A stretch of 64,000 nucleotides of DNA from Flavobacterium tructae (GCF_002217475.1 NZ_MUHH01000017.1:110999-174998), one strand, 5' to 3'. Shown: positions 7,696 to 16,012, numbered from the stretch's first letter. Notes: generated by a model not told the origin, from the letters alone. Translations and numbers: made by a program.

Positions 7696-7739
7696 TATAA
7701 TAATTGATATAAGTAATCAGAATTTTATTTTTTTAATCT

Positions 7740-7759
7740 TACGAGTGCAAATGTGCATT
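7740..7759 (-). repeat. 20-nt upstream motif, copy 2
   Basis: TACGAGTGCAAATGTGCATT, one mismatch from copy 1 at 6282-6301. It lies 45 bp upstream of the antitoxin-like gene. The part ATTTGCACTCG (minus strand) also occurs at the tRNA-Asn promoter, which supports a promoter role. Confidence 0.5.
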
Positions 7760-7851
7760 CACTTTTGGCAATCTTGTATGGTGCAAAAACTCAATATGCC
7801 TTTTCAATTAAAAGAGTTTAATTGAAAAAGCATGTTTATTAATTATCCTGT

Positions 7852-8346
7852 TTATTCAGATTCAAGATAGTACGTTACTATTCTGTTAGTATAACGTTCG
7901 TCGTAGAAACTAAATTTAAGTGTTTGTCTTCCGTCCTTGTAGCTGACAAAAACGTCTGTAAGCTCTAAAAACTCACTTTCCTTTTGTCCTTTGTGAAATA
8001 TTTCCATAGAAATAGTTTTTTTTGCCTTGTCATAGATGTAATTAAAATAATCGTCAGAAGGCTCTAAGGCATTGCTACAAATATCAGAACCATCAGCCCA
8101 AATTCCTTTATTACCATTATTAAACGAAAAAGTATCATCAAAACGACAATAGCCACGGTCTTTTTCTTTACTCATATCTGTATTAGCAACTCCATCGTTG
8201 TCTAAATCAACAGGTAAATCTGTTATAATTGATTTAATTTTGTAAGAGCCTGCTAGTTTTGGCTCTAAAACATCTACTTCTTTGGTGCAAGCCATTAAAG
8301 AAAATATTATCATTAATATTCCGATTTTTCTAATATTTTTTTTCAT
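7852..8346 (-). CDS. lipoprotein, lipocalin-like fold possible
   Basis: A 164-residue lipoprotein. The signal peptide ends in the lipobox LMAC (Cys20), and the mature part starts TKEVDVLEPKLAGSYKI. The pattern of a short strand beginning LAGSYKIKSI and a run of alternating strands suggests a small beta-barrel such as a lipocalin-like domain, but I cannot name the family. It also has a segment DLDNDGVANTD that looks like a calcium-binding loop. It lies 37 bp downstream of the TraO-like gene on the same strand, so the two envelope proteins are probably coexpressed with the transfer genes. Confidence 0.65.
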   Translation of the reverse strand: MKKNIRKIGILMIIFSLMACTKEVDVLEPKLAGSYKIKSIITDLPVDLDNDGVANTDMSKEKDRGYCRFDDTFSFNNGNKGIWADGSDICSNALEPSDDYFNYIYDKAKKTISMEIFHKGQKESEFLELTDVFVSYKDGRQTLKFSFYDERYTNRIVTYYLESE

Positions 8347-8383
8347 CTTTATTATATATAATTATATTGTTTACTTAATCTAT

Positions 8384-8923
8384 TTAATTGGTATAATATC
8401 TTAATCCAATTCCTGCAAACGGAACAAATTTTCCTAGATCTGAATTAGCATGATAATACTCGTTTACTTTTATGAAAAGCGTTGTTCTATCATTAATAAG
8501 GTAGTCAAAGTCTAATCCCATATAAGCCCCGTAAATGAATTTTGATTCGTCCAAAATCAAACTTCCATTGCTTAAATTTAAATCTTTGTTACCGTTCACT
8601 ATTTCGTAGCCAAGTACTACACCGCTCCCGAAGACAACCCCAAATTTTCTGTTTTGAGTAAGATACAAGGGAACAGAATACCCCAAATTAAGCGTAATGT
8701 CGTTGTAACCTATTTTATCTTCTCCGACTTTGTATTTAGCATCGGTTGCAAGAATAGAAGCCGAAATTGAGTTTCTATCGTTGATGAAATAATTATGACT
8801 AAGCATAACACCGTAACCATCCTGTGTTGCCCCAATGCTAACACCAAAAGCATTTTTGTAGGTCTGAGAATATCCTACAGCACTTATTAATAGTGCTCCT
8901 AATAACAATTTCGTTCTTTTCAT
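8384..8923 (-). CDS. TraO-like outer membrane beta-barrel protein
   Basis: A 179-residue exported protein with a cleavable signal peptide ending near SAVGYSQ. The mature part alternates short amphipathic strands and ends in an aromatic terminal strand (FAGIGLRYYTN), typical of an outer membrane barrel. Segments such as GYEIVNGNKDLNL, KFIYGAYMGLDFDYLINDR and SDLGKFVPFAGIG recall the TraO family of Bacteroidota conjugative transposons, where TraO belongs to the transfer apparatus. It lies 40 bp after the coupling ATPase gene in the same direction. No other mating-pair genes are here, so it may be a remnant or a helper interface; I am only moderately sure of the TraO assignment. Confidence 0.6.
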   Translation of the reverse strand: MKRTKLLLGALLISAVGYSQTYKNAFGVSIGATQDGYGVMLSHNYFINDRNSISASILATDAKYKVGEDKIGYNDITLNLGYSVPLYLTQNRKFGVVFGSGVVLGYEIVNGNKDLNLSNGSLILDESKFIYGAYMGLDFDYLINDRTTLFIKVNEYYHANSDLGKFVPFAGIGLRYYTN

Positions 8924-8963
8924 TTTTCTGATTGTTTTTAATTTATAATTGATTTAAAAATTT

Positions 8964-10886
8964 TTAACTTGAAATTATTTCTTTGCATTCTGCAATGATT
9001 TTAAAGTAATTCTCTTGCATTATGCTTTCGCTTATTGGGATTTTCTGATTGATATATTTCCCTTTTATCTCGTCTCTTAAAAATTGAGTTTTTAAAAATT
9101 CTCTCGGGCTTCCTTCAGCTATAATACCGTAGAACTCTCCTTGCGCTAAATTGACTATGTCGCTAATTTTTACACGATTTCGTTCTTGTATATTTTCGCT
9201 AGTACCTGAACTGGTATTACTCCCCAAATGGACGAATTTGCCACTGGTGCCATCGCCTGAACTTTTTGATGTAAATACTTCATCTTTTTTACTAAAAATA
9301 TTTTGAACTGCTTCCGCTGTTTTATAATTGGTAGTCCTACCAAAGAACTGATTCCCTAGGTTTGAAATAACAACTTGAGCTTTTCCTTCGCCGTATTTAT
9401 CTGCTAATTGAGCATAATCTTGGACTCCAAATATTGTAGAGATTTTATTGCTCCTTGCTGTAGCAGGAATTTGTTCAATATTTGGAATGAAAATTGTTGG
9501 AGCCTCGTCTAATAACACAACTGATTTTTGCTGATTTGGTTGATTCATTTGCCTAAGTGCTACAGAAATAATAAGCGAGATTGCAGGAGTGTAGACGGTA
9601 GGTAATGTACTGTCATTCCCAATACATAGAAATTGAGGGTTCTTGGGGTTATTTAAATGCAAATCAATATCGTTGCTTGACAGAATCCAAAAAACATCAG
9701 GAGCATTAAGAATAGATAAAGCATTTTGAAGGGTTGCTAGCATTCCTGCAATTGTACGGTCTGCATTTCTATCAATAGATTCCTGCAATGCAGCTAACAT
9801 ACCTTTTGCTTCGGGGTCTTCCGATATCTTCTGAACTAAAACATCAAATGAAGTTTGTACTATAAATGATATCACATGTGGTAGCGTACATATATCGGGA
9901 TGCTTTTGTCTTAACCACCAAATGACAGATACTAAAATATTCTTGGCACTACCAAGCCAAAAATCCATTTTCTTAATTGATTCAGGCAAAAGATTGTTGA
10001 TAATAACCTGACTATACTCATTTGCGATCGCAATTTTGGTTAAATATTTTGGATGTATGGGATTCACTCTGTCACTTAATAAAGGGTACTTAAAATCGAT
10101 ATTTTTGACTTTTATTGAAGTGTTTTCATAACTTAAGAAAATTTTTTCGGTGAGTTCGGGACTTTTAAAATCATACAATACTCCTGTAAAGCCTTTTTCT
10201 CCAATCTGCTGAATGACAGGTTCAAAAATACTAGCTGATTTTCCTGAACCTGCTCCACCCTGAATATAGATTCCCCTGTACGGATTATCTAAGTTTATTT
10301 CACCTTTATTTGTTTTGAAAGTGAAGCCGTCATCTTTTTTGGACTTTTCTTTAACCTTATTAAATTTTTCGGTTTGAGATGTTTTCTTTAGGTTTTTAAA
10401 TTTTAATAGATAAATCGCATAAAAAACAGGAGTTATACAGATTAGTGCCCCAGAATCTCCAATAAGTGTGCTCAATAATTTTCCTGACATTGCAATCAAA
10501 AAAATGATTAAAATATTGTTGATTATAGTACTGATAATCACTCTTGGAAATCGCTTTTGTTTGGCATGATAAAATGAAACATAAACTATCGAGGGAATAC
10601 ATAAAATCACTCCAAAATTTGCCCAATATGGCATCTTACTAGCTACAAATTTTGAAAACAGATACAAGAAGTTATTATATCCATTTGCAAAGTAATTTGG
10701 CTTTAATTCCTTTAATTGAAAATTATAAGAATCAGTCCACAAATTAGTTATAGAGAACCCAAATAAATGGGTTTCCAAAAGTATTACACTTGACACTACA
10801 GAAATAAGAAAAATTGCTTTTAAAATTTTACCAATAATACCTACAAGTGTGTTTACTTCCCCGATGCTAAACCCGTGATCTGCCAT
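8964..10886 (-). CDS. type IV coupling protein (VirD4/TraG family)
   Basis: Hexameric inner-membrane ATPase that links the relaxase-DNA complex to a type IV secretion channel. The 640-residue protein has N-terminal transmembrane segments at about 15-38, 88-105 and 117-160. The Walker A motif is GGAGSGKSAS at 210-219 and the Walker B motif KSVVLLDEAPTIF lies near 460. A TraG-like C-terminal region (SKISTIFGVQDYAQL, then KAQVVISNLGNQFFG) follows. It starts 1 nt after the stop of the upstream coiled-coil membrane protein, so both belong to the mobilization operon. Mobilizable elements often lack their own coupling protein; here it is present. Confidence 0.9.
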   Translation of the reverse strand: MADHGFSIGEVNTLVGIIGKILKAIFLISVVSSVILLETHLFGFSITNLWTDSYNFQLKELKPNYFANGYNNFLYLFSKFVASKMPYWANFGVILCIPSIVYVSFYHAKQKRFPRVIISTIINNILIIFLIAMSGKLLSTLIGDSGALICITPVFYAIYLLKFKNLKKTSQTEKFNKVKEKSKKDDGFTFKTNKGEINLDNPYRGIYIQGGAGSGKSASIFEPVIQQIGEKGFTGVLYDFKSPELTEKIFLSYENTSIKVKNIDFKYPLLSDRVNPIHPKYLTKIAIANEYSQVIINNLLPESIKKMDFWLGSAKNILVSVIWWLRQKHPDICTLPHVISFIVQTSFDVLVQKISEDPEAKGMLAALQESIDRNADRTIAGMLATLQNALSILNAPDVFWILSSNDIDLHLNNPKNPQFLCIGNDSTLPTVYTPAISLIISVALRQMNQPNQQKSVVLLDEAPTIFIPNIEQIPATARSNKISTIFGVQDYAQLADKYGEGKAQVVISNLGNQFFGRTTNYKTAEAVQNIFSKKDEVFTSKSSGDGTSGKFVHLGSNTSSGTSENIQERNRVKISDIVNLAQGEFYGIIAEGSPREFLKTQFLRDEIKGKYINQKIPISESIMQENYFKIIAECKEIISS

Positions 10887-10887
10887 G

Positions 10888-11220
10888 TTATATCGTTTTA
10901 AATATTAATATTAATAGAATTGAAAACAGTAAGATTATTGTCAAAATCAGTAAAATGTATGTTCCTAATCTTTGTTTTTTGTTTTCGTTATCTTGATTAT
11001 GCTGTAACTCTTGAATTTGATTTTTTTGAGCTGTAAATAGCTGATTCCAGTGCGATATAATTTCTTCAAGACGCTCAGTTCTTGGCTGTATTTCAATTTT
11101 TTCCGCTTTGTCCATACAGATAGAAAACTCCTGTACTAAACTTGATTGCTCCGAAACTAATTTTTCTAGTTTTTTAGTTTCATCAGCGATGATTTCCGCA
11201 ACTATTTCTATGTTTTTCAT
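10888..11220 (-). CDS. coiled-coil tail-anchored membrane protein
   Basis: A 110-residue protein: residues 1-80 are predicted helical and coiled-coil, rich in Glu, Lys and Gln, and residues about 88-108 form a C-terminal hydrophobic helix, so it is likely tail-anchored in the inner membrane. The start overlaps the relaxase stop by 4 bp (ATGA-type), and its stop is 1 nt from the coupling protein start. The tight coupling argues for a role in mobilization, perhaps as an adaptor between relaxosome and coupling ATPase; that role is inference. Confidence 0.75.
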   Translation of the reverse strand: MKNIEIVAEIIADETKKLEKLVSEQSSLVQEFSICMDKAEKIEIQPRTERLEEIISHWNQLFTAQKNQIQELQHNQDNENKKQRLGTYILLILTIILLFSILLILIFKTI

Positions 11221-12317
11221 CTATCTAATTCTAATTTTAAATTATTGTTTGGTTTTTCTATTAGAGAGTCTTCAAGTTTTTGAAGGTTTTTTGCGTATTC
11301 AATGTCTTTTGAAATTGAGTCTAAACGTTCTTCTTCAGTATTTTTCATCTCGACCTTTATCAGTGGATTCTGTACATCTTTTATATATTTAAATTCCTCT
11401 TTAGTAATTTTCTGTTTTCCTAATACTTGAGCAACTGATTTAGTTCCATTCCTACTGAATTGACTTATTTCTTTTTTAATTTCTTTCGGAATTGTGTTGA
11501 CTAAGTTTTTATTGGAATGGCTTTTTGATATCTTGTTTCCTTGTACACGTTTCAGGGTAGTATCGAGATTGTGATTTAAGTCGTTTTTTAAGCCACTTTT
11601 TATCAAATTGCTAGCTGACATAGAACGGTGTATTTCACTAGCTTTAAAATCATTTTTTGTTTCCTTGTCTAAAATCCTAAAACCTTGAATCTGCCCTTGT
11701 TTATTTATGGTTGGTTTTACTTCTAATCCTTTTAAATCCATTTGATTAATCCAATTTTGAAAGCTTTGAGGGTTTTGCTTTAAAACTTCCTGATGCTTTT
11801 TATAGATTTCCGCTTTGATTTCTTTTAGCTCATTTCTGTTTTTTTCAATGTTTTGAAACATCCTGTCCCTTGCTGAAATCAATCCTTTTTCTTTCGCTAT
11901 TTCATTAGCTTTTTGAGAAGTCTTTTTCCCGATAAAGGAGTCTTTATAGGCATTGCCTTTGTTGTCAATTCGGTTTACATATATATGTAAATGGTTGTGG
12001 TCTCTATCTTTATGAACGTAGGCAATATGCTGGTGCTCTTTTAAATTCATTTTTTCAAGATAACTTTCGGTGATTTGCTTAAAATCTTCGTTTGTTAATT
12101 TTCTTCCGTCTTCAGGCTCTGGACTTAGTACAACTGAGATAGTATTTAGTCTCGTATTAGAATTTAGATTTTGATATATCTTAAACTCATTTTCAATTTC
12201 TAATCCAGTACTACCAATTACATTGTGCCTAGTGATTTCTTCGGCATTCAATTTGTCTTTTCCATAGTCAATTGCATTTGATGTGTGTCCGATGCTTTTA
12301 GCTTTGCCTACCATCAC
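11217..12317 (-). CDS. relaxase / mobilization nuclease
   Basis: Nicks the element at oriT and leads the transferred strand. The 366-residue protein has the relaxase domain in its N-terminal half. The metal-binding His cluster reads HKDRDHNHLHIYVNR, with His102, Asp106, His107, His109 and His111, and a candidate catalytic tyrosine is Tyr18 in SNAIDYGKDK. The C-terminal half is charged and helical, as is common. It overlaps the MobC-like gene by 20 bp and the small membrane protein gene by 4 bp. The set belongs with the PF03432-type Bacteroidota mobilization proteins; I have not tried to place it in a MOB subclass. Confidence 0.9.
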   Translation of the reverse strand: MMVGKAKSIGHTSNAIDYGKDKLNAEEITRHNVIGSTGLEIENEFKIYQNLNSNTRLNTISVVLSPEPEDGRKLTNEDFKQITESYLEKMNLKEHQHIAYVHKDRDHNHLHIYVNRIDNKGNAYKDSFIGKKTSQKANEIAKEKGLISARDRMFQNIEKNRNELKEIKAEIYKKHQEVLKQNPQSFQNWINQMDLKGLEVKPTINKQGQIQGFRILDKETKNDFKASEIHRSMSASNLIKSGLKNDLNHNLDTTLKRVQGNKISKSHSNKNLVNTIPKEIKKEISQFSRNGTKSVAQVLGKQKITKEEFKYIKDVQNPLIKVEMKNTEEERLDSISKDIEYAKNLQKLEDSLIEKPNNNLKLELDR

Positions 12318-12645
12318 TAAAAATTTTTAAAACTGAATCAGTTTGTTTAACTGTTTTCATTACCTCAGAGGCAAACAAAGAATCTTTATCTTTTAGAAGG
12401 TTATTAATTTTGACAAAACCATTTCGTATGTAATGTAGATTTTCAAAAGCTTTTAATTCTTCCTCCGTAAAAACAGATTTATTTTTACGTTCTAAGGCTA
12501 CCATTCTGCAAAAACTAGCAGTATTCATTTTTCGATTTTTTGCTTTTTTTTCAATGATTTTCTTCTCAATGGTTGTAGTTCTGAACATTATAATTTTTGT
12601 TCTTGCTTGACTCATAATCATGATTTTAATTGTTGTGTTTTTCAT
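12298..12645 (-). CDS. MobC-like relaxosome accessory protein
   Basis: Small DNA-binding protein expected to help the relaxase at oriT. The segment TTIEKKIIEKKAKNRKMNTASFCRMVAL fits the MobC / ribbon-helix-helix pattern, and a helical tail follows. The longest frame begins at 12699 (133 residues), but that start would run through the oriT-like inverted repeat at 12668-12705, so I chose the ATG at 12645 (115 residues). Later ATGs at 12621-12615 and near 12588 are also possible. It is directly upstream of, and overlaps by 20 bp, the relaxase gene. Confidence 0.75.
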   Translation of the reverse strand: MKNTTIKIMIMSQARTKIIMFRTTTIEKKIIEKKAKNRKMNTASFCRMVALERKNKSVFTEEELKAFENLHYIRNGFVKINNLLKDKDSLFASEVMKTVKQTDSVLKIFSDGRQS

Positions 12646-12667
12646 TTGCGACCATCGGGAGAAAATG

Positions 12668-12705
12668 CAAGATATGTTTGTAGCGATAGCGGAAAACACA
12701 TCTTG
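12668..12705. other. oriT-like inverted repeat
   Basis: CAAGATATGTTT at 12668-12679 and AAACACATCTTG at 12694-12705 are complementary at 11 of 12 positions around a 14-nt loop containing TAGCGATAGCGG. It lies just upstream of the MobC-like and relaxase genes, the usual place of an oriT. The nick site cannot be assigned by eye. Confidence 0.5.
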
Positions 12706-12767
12706 AAATTCTAAACTTTGCGTATATCACTATGTGCATATAAATTCGGTCAAATCTTGGAATTAGA

Positions 12768-13019
12768 TTATTTTCCTTTTGGAAAACCTCTTCGTTTTAG
12801 TTCATTTTTTAAAGCTCCAATGAAATATCCAGCGGGGTTTTCAATTGCTTTTTCATCGACAGTACATTGCACATCAATAATAAATTTTAAGAAGTCATCC
12901 CTCATTACATCATTAGCAAATCGAATCAATTTCTCATTGTTTTTGAGCCCCTCATTCGTGAAGTTTAAATTCTCAACCAATAAAGTTTGGATGTAAATAT
13001 TTATGTTCGCTAGTTCCAT
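12768..13019 (-). CDS. small hypothetical protein next to primase
   Basis: An 83-residue helical protein with no motif I can name. It has an amphipathic N-terminus and a conserved-looking FIGALKNELKRRGFPKGK end. It starts 5 bp after the primase stop and precedes the mobilization genes on the same strand, so it probably belongs to the replication unit. No signal or membrane segment is present. Confidence 0.6.
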   Translation of the reverse strand: MELANINIYIQTLLVENLNFTNEGLKNNEKLIRFANDVMRDDFLKFIIDVQCTVDEKAIENPAGYFIGALKNELKRRGFPKGK

Positions 13020-13024
13020 TTTTT

Positions 13025-13888
13025 CTAATATTTGATTTCTAATTCATATATTGAAAACCACTCATTCAGGTCTTTGTATCCTTTATATTTTCCTCTACAA
13101 TCAATTGAATTTGGAAAAGCTTCTTTGATAATTTCTGTGTATTTATTTCCTGCAGTGTCATTATCTAAATACAATTCAATTGTTTGGTAGTTTTCCAAAA
13201 CTGATAAGTTTTTAGTTATCAATGCGACAGAATTTAAAATGAGATAATCCGATTGCTCCAGCTTTTTATTAACTCTGATTTGACTAAAGGAGAGGTAATC
13301 AAAAAAGCCTTCATGCACTCTTAATATTTGAGATTGGTTTGGAATTATAGTAACATCTTTTTTACCTAAACAGATTTTCGCATACTTTGAGCGAATTTCA
13401 AAACCACCACTTCTGTTTTCAAATCCTATCGCAAAATATTTCTTGTGGTTGATGGTATAATGAACCTCTTTTAAATTGTTCTCTGTTTGAAACTTGGTAA
13501 TGCCTCTGCTTTTTAAATATTGAATTAATGCCAAATGCTTAATTGGGATTGTTTTTTCGATATTATTCTCATTGTTTTGCTCTTTAGTTGGAGTCTCAAA
13601 AACTTGCTTTTGAAAAGAAAAAAATGAATCAAACTTTTCTAAATAACACAAAGCTTCAGTAACATTAAATCCGAATTTTTCAATTACAAAGTCAATTACA
13701 TTACCTCCTTTTTGTTCGCCGTGGTCAAACCATCGATTAATCTTTCTATTTAGTTTAAAAGAAGCTGTTTTCTCAATCCTAAACGGACTTAGATACCAAG
13801 ATTCATTTTCATTAGATTTTGTCGGCTCACAGCCTAAATTTTGAAGAACTTTTTCTATTAATATTTCTTTTGCTTGTATCGTATTCAT
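13025..13888 (-). CDS. Toprim-domain DNA primase
   Basis: Primase of the element. The N-terminal ~80 residues resemble a CHC2-type domain (SPFRIEKTASFKLNRKINRW) but without the cysteines of the usual zinc site. The Toprim domain follows: RVHEGFFDYLS supplies the acidic residue and LYLDNDTAGNKY the DxD-like motif. I chose the ATG at 13888, which begins MNTIQAKEIL; the open frame reaches 13939 but adds only a basic hydrophobic stretch. It lies downstream of the VirE-like gene on the same strand, separated by the TAGGTAA array; primase and helicase flanking an origin-like array is the expected arrangement for self-replication of an excised element. Confidence 0.85.
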   Translation of the reverse strand: MNTIQAKEILIEKVLQNLGCEPTKSNENESWYLSPFRIEKTASFKLNRKINRWFDHGEQKGGNVIDFVIEKFGFNVTEALCYLEKFDSFFSFQKQVFETPTKEQNNENNIEKTIPIKHLALIQYLKSRGITKFQTENNLKEVHYTINHKKYFAIGFENRSGGFEIRSKYAKICLGKKDVTIIPNQSQILRVHEGFFDYLSFSQIRVNKKLEQSDYLILNSVALITKNLSVLENYQTIELYLDNDTAGNKYTEIIKEAFPNSIDCRGKYKGYKDLNEWFSIYELEIKY

Positions 13889-14221
13889 GGCTGTAATTTT
13901 ATGAGTTAAACTGATATTGATTAGTTTTTTTCTTTTCAAAAGCTAAAAGGCTAACCTGTTTTTTACGTTTTCTTCTTACCTACTTACCTAAACCAGTATT
14001 AACAAGGGCAGTAAGATGATTTGAGCTTTTTTTATGATCTTACCTATCTTACCCAATAACCTCATAAATAACTGATTATTATTGCATTATCATTTTAGGT
14101 AACTTAGGTAACTTTAGGTAAGATTAAACTTTATTAAGTTACCTAGAGAATGCTTGTGTTTATAAGGTTTTAATGAATTTTAGGTAACTAGGTAAGATAT
14201 AAAGAGTCTTTTCTGTTGGTT
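13889..14221. other. 333-bp non-coding region with iteron-like array
   Basis: Non-coding on both strands except for the optional 17-codon extension of the primase. It holds nine exact copies of TAGGTAA or its complement, described separately. Intervening sequence is AT-rich. Confidence 0.6.
13976..14195. repeat. iteron-like array of TAGGTAA motifs
   Basis: The 7-mer TAGGTAA occurs as TTACCTA at 13976, 13984, 14040 and 14139, and as TAGGTAA at 14096, 14105, 14115, 14181 and 14189 (first bases), plus TTACCCA at 14049. The copies at 13976 and 13984 are 8 bp apart, as are those at 14181 and 14189, while 14096, 14105 and 14115 are 9-10 bp apart. By chance this 7-mer would be expected far less than once in 220 bp. 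Placement between primase and helicase genes suggests a replication origin; an operator cluster is the alternative. Confidence 0.75.
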
Positions 14222-15382
14222 TTAATTCATTGGAAATAGAGGTAAGGGTATAACCATATAGCCATAAATCTGTCTTCCTCTGTCTTTAACTCTTTCAAAG
14301 CCTAATCCTGTCATAGCTTTGCCTATATTAATATGATTGAGTTTAGGGTATTTAATTGATAAATAATGCAACACATCACTTGAGGTCATAAACTGAGCTT
14401 CCTTTGGATCTTCGGGTATTTTGAAATACTTACTTATAATTTCGTGTTCTGCGGATAACGTTTTATATTTAGAATTTCGTTTCTCGTTATCTTCAATGTC
14501 TTTTTTTGACAATTCGCAATTAAAATCTGTTTTCAACAGAGCATAAGCTTGCGCCCAAACTTTATTGATGTCAATATCTTTACTATATGCAAAATTTATT
14601 TGTTCTGTGAGTTCAAAGCATAACCAACGCACGCTTCCAGATTCGTCGTTTAAGAAAGTAGCTTGATTGGTGCTCCCAATGAATGAACATATTCTTGATA
14701 AAATGGTGTTTTTGCGATCATAGGGTAATCGTTCATTAATAACTGTTTTTGTGAAATAGGCTTTTAGATGGTTAATTTCTTGTTTTGATAAAACAGCTAG
14801 CTCATCTAAGTTTATTAGAAAGTTCTTTGCTAATAGAATTCGAGCATCTTTATCGTTTGAAATATCTTCTGCTATATAATTTTTTAAGGCGGGTGGGCAG
14901 ATAAATCTACAAAACGATGTTTTTCCACTGCTTTGTGCTTTTTGTACTATTACAAAAGCTTGTTTGTTAAAATATTCTTCATCAAACACACATTTTACAC
15001 AACGGACCAACCATTTTATAAAATGATATTCAAATTGTTTTTGATCATTGGTAGTTAGATAGCTACATAATTTTTGAATGTGTGGTTGTTTATCCCATTC
15101 AGGCAAAGTCAAAAAATATTCTTTGATAGGGTTGAATTTTGCCACATAATCACTTCGTAGAAGTGCTAAAAGATTAGAAATAGATATTTTTATACCTGCC
15201 TTTTGTAACTCTATGTACAAGGAGTTTTCGTTTACAGATTTAAATTCTTTATCTTTTTTAGATTTATACTCAACATCTAATGCGATTTCATTATATCTAA
15301 ACTCATATCTTTTGAAGTAATTTTCAGTCATTTCGAAAATGTTCGATACAAAATCACCATCTTCTTCTTTTTTATTTTCCAT
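14222..15382 (-). CDS. VirE-like replication helicase
   Basis: Superfamily-3-like ATPase of the virulence-associated E (PF05272) type, found on Bacteroidota mobile elements as a replicative helicase. The 386-residue protein has a Walker A-like loop KAQSSGKTSF (about 148-157, only loosely fitting GxxxxGKT) and a Walker B-like FLINLDEL (about 188-195). A sensor-like GSTNQATFLNDESGSVRWL segment follows. It is upstream of the primase gene on the same strand, with the TAGGTAA array between them. Confidence 0.8.
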   Translation of the reverse strand: MENKKEEDGDFVSNIFEMTENYFKRYEFRYNEIALDVEYKSKKDKEFKSVNENSLYIELQKAGIKISISNLLALLRSDYVAKFNPIKEYFLTLPEWDKQPHIQKLCSYLTTNDQKQFEYHFIKWLVRCVKCVFDEEYFNKQAFVIVQKAQSSGKTSFCRFICPPALKNYIAEDISNDKDARILLAKNFLINLDELAVLSKQEINHLKAYFTKTVINERLPYDRKNTILSRICSFIGSTNQATFLNDESGSVRWLCFELTEQINFAYSKDIDINKVWAQAYALLKTDFNCELSKKDIEDNEKRNSKYKTLSAEHEIISKYFKIPEDPKEAQFMTSSDVLHYLSIKYPKLNHINIGKAMTGLGFERVKDRGRQIYGYMVIPLPLFPMN

Positions 15383-15426
15383 TTAACTATACTGATATGG
15401 AAAACTTTGCATAAATTTGCATCGTC

Positions 15427-15489
15427 TTCAATTAGAAAAATTATCATAGACGTAAAAAGCTTTTAGCGAGGTGTTTTTACGTCTTTTTT
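15427..15489 (+). ncRNA. candidate short plus-strand RNA
   Basis: A -7 box TAAATTTGC at 15412-15420 points rightward, and about 30 bp later a plus-strand terminator-like hairpin with a T-run lies at 15448-15489. Both neighbouring genes are on the minus strand, so the plus-strand signal has no gene to serve. Start and end are inferred; transcription is not shown. Confidence 0.35.
15448..15489 (+). terminator. plus-strand hairpin terminator between minus-strand genes
   Basis: Arms AGACGTAAAAA (15448-15458) and TTTTTACGTCT (15474-15484) are perfectly complementary. The T-run TTTTTT follows only on the plus strand, so it fits plus-strand termination best; the minus-strand orientation has only a weak T-stretch. 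Confidence 0.65.
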
Positions 15490-15495
15490 CTTTTA

Positions 15496-15684
15496 CTAGT
15501 TTTCTTTTAAATTGTTCGTTATGGCTTTTGAATAAAGGATAATAACAATGCTGTTTAAGATTGCAAATGCTGGCACTAAGGGAAAAGGCTTATATTCATA
15601 GTTAAACAAGAAGAAAATTTGAACTATTGCAAGTGAAAGAAATACGCTTACAAGTACTAACAATTTGATTGTTTTAGTTTCCAT
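15496..15684 (-). CDS. small two-helix membrane protein, function unknown
   Basis: A short protein with two hydrophobic helices, one near the N-terminus and one in the second half, ending in a charged tail (SKAITNNLKEN). I chose the ATG at 15684, which starts METKTIKLL; an in-frame ATG at 15756 would overlap the helix-turn-helix gene and add an unlike segment. It is downstream of that gene on the same strand. No function can be read from the sequence. Confidence 0.5.
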   Translation of the reverse strand: METKTIKLLVLVSVFLSLAIVQIFFLFNYEYKPFPLVPAFAILNSIVIILYSKAITNNLKEN

Positions 15685-15730
15685 AAAAAATGATTTTAAA
15701 TTAAAAATGAGGTAACAGGTAAACAAAACC

Positions 15731-16012
15731 TTACTTATGATTATGTTTTTTGCCATATTCTAGAAGCTCTTTCTCAGAATAGAAATATCTTCCGTTATAA
15801 TTGTAGTGTGGTAAATCTTTCTCTTTTCTCCAGGTAATAATAGTCGGAAGGGAAATATTTAAAAATTTGCAAGCTTCTTTTTGGGAAATTAGGTCTTCTT
15901 TCTGAGACTCATTTGAAGATTTTGAAAGTTGAAGATTCTGTACTTTACTAAGGATTATTTCTACAACTTTTTCTAAATCTTGTTTACTGTGGGAATACAA
16001 TAGTACCGACAT
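15731..16012 (-). CDS. helix-turn-helix protein, excisionase-like
   Basis: A 93-residue protein with a MerR/HTH_17-type DNA-binding domain in its C-terminal half: ISQKEACKFLNISLPTIITW, then RKEKDLPHYNYNGRYFYSEKELLEY, the usual Bacteroidota excisionase-like pattern. It sits two genes from the integrase and just ahead of the replication genes, a typical place for a factor that controls excision or replication. A direct excisionase role is inference. Confidence 0.7.
   Translation of the reverse strand: MSVLLYSHSKQDLEKVVEIILSKVQNLQLSKSSNESQKEDLISQKEACKFLNISLPTIITWRKEKDLPHYNYNGRYFYSEKELLEYGKKHNHK

Noticed and set aside
12646..12699. Longer start of the MobC-like gene
   Set aside because: It would run through the oriT-like inverted repeat.
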